From: Bacteroidetes bacterium UBA2664
Lineage (GTDB): Bacteria > Bacteroidota > Rhodothermia > Balneolales > Balneolaceae
Assembly: GCA_002359315.1 (NCBI GenBank)
Contig: DEMS01000028.1
Location: 124,192-188,191, forward strand
Length of the DNA stretch: 64,000 nucleotides
Reading direction: 5' to 3'
In this document: positions 61,683-64,000 of the stretch, in pieces
How the letters are laid out: each line of letters opens with the position of its first letter
Position numbering within the stretch: the stretch's first letter is position 1
The notes under the pieces: model-generated
The model's input: only the letters and a program-made list of their open reading frames with translations
Database searches by the model: none
What the model was told of the DNA's origin: nothing
Made by a program: the position numbers and the translations under genes

Positions 61683-62570
61683 ATGACTAAAATAAGATCC
61701 ATTTGTATTCCATTGTTAATGGTATTTATTGTATCGGCAGGTTGTAATACTGATTTAAAGATTGACCCGGATTCTATACAAATCCCGGATGACATGGTAT
61801 TTGTACAGGGTGGAACAACTATGATTGGGTCTGAAAATGGACTCGTTAACGAGAGGCCGGTCTTTGAAACCCGAGTTTCTCCATTTTTGATGGATAAAAA
61901 TCTGGTGACCGTAAAGCAGTTCAGAGAGTTTATTAATGAAACCGGTTATAGAACCGAAGCGGAAATTTTTGGAAATGGAGTTGTATTTGATTTTGAGAGT
62001 GGAGAATGGGTTTTGGCAGATGGGGTGACATGGGAATTTCCCAATGGCCCTGATCAGGATCCTGCTATTGATAATCACCCTGTCCGAATGGTTTCATGGA
62101 ATGATGCAGTCGCTTATCTGGAGTGGGTTGGAAAACGGCTGCCCACTGAAATCGAGTGGGAACATGCGGCGAAAGGGGGAGATGATCGAATGAATCTCTA
62201 TGCCTGGGGAGAAAGTTTGATTGAAGATGGAGAGCATATGGCAAATACCTGGAATGGAGTGTTCCCGGTAGAAAATGTAGCTGAAGATGGGTATCTGCAG
62301 ACATCACCGGTGGGGGAATTTAATGTTACGGATTTAGGTCTTACCGATATGGGTGGAAATGTTTGGGAATGGACTGAAGATTGGTATCGGTCGTATGCAA
62401 AACGCGATGAACCATATACACCCACTACTCAGAGTGAAAAAGTGTTGAAAGGAGGGTCATTTATGTGTCATGTATCCTACTGTCATGGTTACAGAGTTTC
62501 ATCCAGAAGTCACACGCCGCCGGATAATGCGATCTTCCATGTTGGATTTCGGGGCGTGAAGGAACTCTGA
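61683..62570 (+). CDS. Formylglycine-generating-enzyme (SUMF1) family lipoprotein
   Basis: A 295-residue exported protein with leader and lipobox VSAGC (C21). The FGE-sulfatase fold follows: MVFVQGGTTMIGS, PVRMVSWNDAVAYLEWVGKRLPTEIEWEHAAKGG, and LGLTDMGGNVWEWTEDWY. The C-terminus GGSFMCHVSYCHGYRVSSRS places cysteines C262 and C267 at the spacing of the two copper-binding active-site cysteines of true FGE, and HTPPDNAIFHVGFRG follows. Most bacterial SUMF1-like proteins lack these cysteines, so formylglycine formation on exported sulfatases is plausible. No sulfatase lies in this window. Confidence 0.88.
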   Translation: MTKIRSICIPLLMVFIVSAGCNTDLKIDPDSIQIPDDMVFVQGGTTMIGSENGLVNERPVFETRVSPFLMDKNLVTVKQFREFINETGYRTEAEIFGNGVVFDFESGEWVLADGVTWEFPNGPDQDPAIDNHPVRMVSWNDAVAYLEWVGKRLPTEIEWEHAAKGGDDRMNLYAWGESLIEDGEHMANTWNGVFPVENVAEDGYLQTSPVGEFNVTDLGLTDMGGNVWEWTEDWYRSYAKRDEPYTPTTQSEKVLKGGSFMCHVSYCHGYRVSSRSHTPPDNAIFHVGFRGVKEL

Positions 62571-62648
62571 GTAAAAAAAGGTTGGGAAACAGTGCAGATC
62601 ATCATATTTTTACTATTCTAAGAATAATTTGAAAAAAGTAGATATGGG

Positions 62649-62670
62649 ATAGCAGTTGAAGGACTGCTAT
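62649..62670 (+). terminator. Intrinsic terminator after the FGE-like gene
   Basis: Perfect 8-bp arms ATAGCAGT and ACTGCTAT enclose TGAAGG, followed by TTCTGTTTAT. It lies 78 bp after the FGE-like stop codon and 32 bp before greA, so the two genes are probably transcribed separately. The T tract is interrupted, which makes termination moderate. Confidence 0.6.
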
Positions 62671-62702
62671 TTCTGTTTATAAACGTTGAATAAAAATTCG
62701 TT

Positions 62703-63173
62703 ATGAAAAAGAACTACCTTTCAAAGGAAGGCTATGAGCGTCTGGAAAATGAATTGAAAGATTTGAAGATTCGAGGCCGCAGAGAGATTGCAAATGAGAT
62801 CGCTGAAGCCAGATCAAAAGGTGATTTGAGTGAAAATGCAGAATATGATGCTGCAAAAGAGGCCCAGGGTCATCTGGAAAAGAAAATTGCAGAGCTTGAA
62901 AATACACTGGCAACCGCTACGATCATTGATGACCGGGAAATTGATGCCTCGAAAGCATACGTATTGTCTACAGTAACCATTCTCAACAAGAATGTTAATA
63001 AAGAGATGAAGTACACGTTGGTTTCAAAAGACGAAGCAGATTTTAAGTTAGGCAAGATCTCAATTGATTCACCCATTGGAAAAGGAATCCTTGGAAAAGA
63101 GGTAGGTGATGTTGTAAATGTAAAAATACCTGCCGGTGAATTGGAATTGGAAATATTAAAAATAGAAAGATAA
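62703..63173 (+). CDS. greA: Transcription elongation factor GreA
   Basis: A 156-residue factor that stimulates transcript cleavage in backtracked RNA polymerase. The N-terminal coiled coil (residues about 1-75) with the acidic tip region LSENAEYDAAKE is followed by the C-terminal FKBP-like domain with PIGKGILGKEVGDVVNVKIPAG. It is full length. The terminator upstream and its separation from the ugd gene (5 bp downstream) suggest that greA and ugd are cotranscribed. Confidence 0.97.
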   Translation: MKKNYLSKEGYERLENELKDLKIRGRREIANEIAEARSKGDLSENAEYDAAKEAQGHLEKKIAELENTLATATIIDDREIDASKAYVLSTVTILNKNVNKEMKYTLVSKDEADFKLGKISIDSPIGKGILGKEVGDVVNVKIPAGELELEILKIER

Positions 63174-63178
63174 AATAG

Positions 63179-64000
63179 ATGAAAATCGGAGTTATTGGGA
63201 CCGGATATGTAGGATTAGTGACGGGTACATGTTTTGCTGACAGTGGAAATCAGGTTACCTGCGTCGATATCGATTCGGGAAAAGTGGAACAGATGAGAAA
63301 TGGTAAAGTTCCCATTTATGAACCGGGATTAAATCATGTTTTTGACCGTGCTATTCGCGAAAAAAGACTTTCATTTACGACAGATCTTGAGAAAACATTT
63401 GAAGAGAGTGAAATTCTTTTTTTATGCCTGCCAACGCCCCCCGGTGCAAATGGACAAGCGGATTTAAGTTTTGTACTTAATGTTGCAGATGAGTTAGGGG
63501 ATTTATTCAATAAATACCCAGGATATCGTGTTATTGTGAACAAGAGTACTGTGCCCGTTGGAACAGCGGATAGAGTGCGTGAAAAAATTTCTGCAAAGAC
63601 CGACCAAGAATTTGATGTAGTTTCAAATCCTGAGTTTTTAAGAGAGGGAGCAGCTGTAGAAGATTTCATGAAACCGGAAAGGGTAGTGGTCGGTACACGG
63701 AGTCAGCGTGCTGCAGATTTAATGAGAGAGTTGTATGAACCATTTGTAAGAAGTGGGAATCCGATTATCATTATGGATGAACGCAGCTCTGAATTAACCA
63801 AATATGCAGCGAATGCAATGCTGGCTACAAAAATCACATTTATGAATGAGATTGCAAATATCTGTGAGAAAGTAGGTGCAGATGTGGATAATGTTCGCTC
63901 CGGAATTGGTTCAGATTCTAGAATTGGAAAAAGGTTTTTATTTGCAGGTATTGGATATGGTGGCAGTTGTTTCCCAAAAGATGTTCAGGCGATCCACCAT
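63179..64000 (+). CDS. ugd: UDP-glucose 6-dehydrogenase, 3' end outside window
   Basis: Oxidises UDP-glucose to UDP-glucuronate. The 274 codons seen start MKIGVIGTGYVGLVTGTCFAD (NAD-binding loop), with FLCLPTPPGANGQAD, NKSTVPVGTADRVRE, VVSNPEFLREG, ELTKYAANAMLATKITFMNE and GYGGSCFPKDV. The catalytic cysteine is in the last motif, and the frame is still open at the window edge. It sits 5 bp after greA. It supplies the uronic acid expected by the lyase and GH88 enzyme of the EPS locus, although it is distant from that locus. Confidence 0.96.
   Translation, partial: MKIGVIGTGYVGLVTGTCFADSGNQVTCVDIDSGKVEQMRNGKVPIYEPGLNHVFDRAIREKRLSFTTDLEKTFEESEILFLCLPTPPGANGQADLSFVLNVADELGDLFNKYPGYRVIVNKSTVPVGTADRVREKISAKTDQEFDVVSNPEFLREGAAVEDFMKPERVVVGTRSQRAADLMRELYEPFVRSGNPIIIMDERSSELTKYAANAMLATKITFMNEIANICEKVGADVDNVRSGIGSDSRIGKRFLFAGIGYGGSCFPKDVQAIHH

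Overview
The window looks like a chromosomal segment of an AT-rich Gram-negative bacterium of the Bacteroidota/Balneolota (FCB) group. By eye it is roughly 35-40% GC. The main pointers are a type IX secretion (T9SS) C-terminal sorting domain of the NYPNPFN type on the GH88 enzyme, a DUF2723 membrane protein, a TonB-dependent receptor, a 7TMR-DISM/SpoIIE phosphatase, a YbeY with the GYDD ending common in Bacteroidetes, and the adjacent efp-accB-accC genes. I lean to Balneolota, but the sequence alone does not fix the genus. No rRNA, tRNA, CRISPR array, transposase or phage gene was seen.

Region 1 (1-20193) is an exopolysaccharide (EPS) locus. It holds an ABC exporter that may act as a lipid-linked-sugar flippase (cut by the window edge), seven family 2/4-type glycosyltransferases, a Wzy-like polymerase, a WecG/TagA-type transferase, GDP-L-fucose synthase, a WbaP/PglC-type initiating sugar-phosphate transferase, a large multi-SLBB Wza-like export protein and GDP-mannose 4,6-dehydratase. 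On the opposite strand inside it lies an overlapping two-gene cassette: an alginate-lyase-fold lipoprotein and a T9SS-tagged GH88 unsaturated-uronyl hydrolase. The cassette is flanked by two paralogous family 2 glycosyltransferases. A UDP-glucose dehydrogenase (source of UDP-glucuronate) begins at the far right edge. Together these suggest a fucose- and uronate-containing polymer made alongside its own trimming enzymes.

Region 2 (20194-30120) is mixed: an SDR and a DUF5117-type metalloprotease packed without spacing, an RraB-like protein, a GH5 lipoprotein, DUF1456, an MscS channel, a CIA30 protein, a cyclophilin and a DUF445 protein. The last two converge on an inverted GTGAAAA repeat that supplies both stop codons.

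Region 3 (30180-43000) contains a divergent miniature type IA topoisomerase-like protein directly behind ybeY, a DUF2723 glycosyltransferase-like protein, an NSS transporter, MsrB, a cold-shock protein with a strong terminator, a TonB receptor and a DUF2752/TM2/HD trio. Region 4 (43096-63173) is largely envelope and housekeeping: DUF4097, phosphatase, outer-membrane barrel, MltG, a TPR/periplasmic-binding protein, guaA, gcvH, accC, accB, efp, a second NSS transporter, a GH13 debranching enzyme, metG, a SpoU methyltransferase, a lipoprotein with the formylglycine-generating-enzyme cysteine pair, and greA.

The observations most worth pursuing are the self-trimming cassette with its altered lyase active site, the topoisomerase-like protein with an altered metal-binding motif, the exported FGE-like lipoprotein and the inverted repeat that ends two genes.
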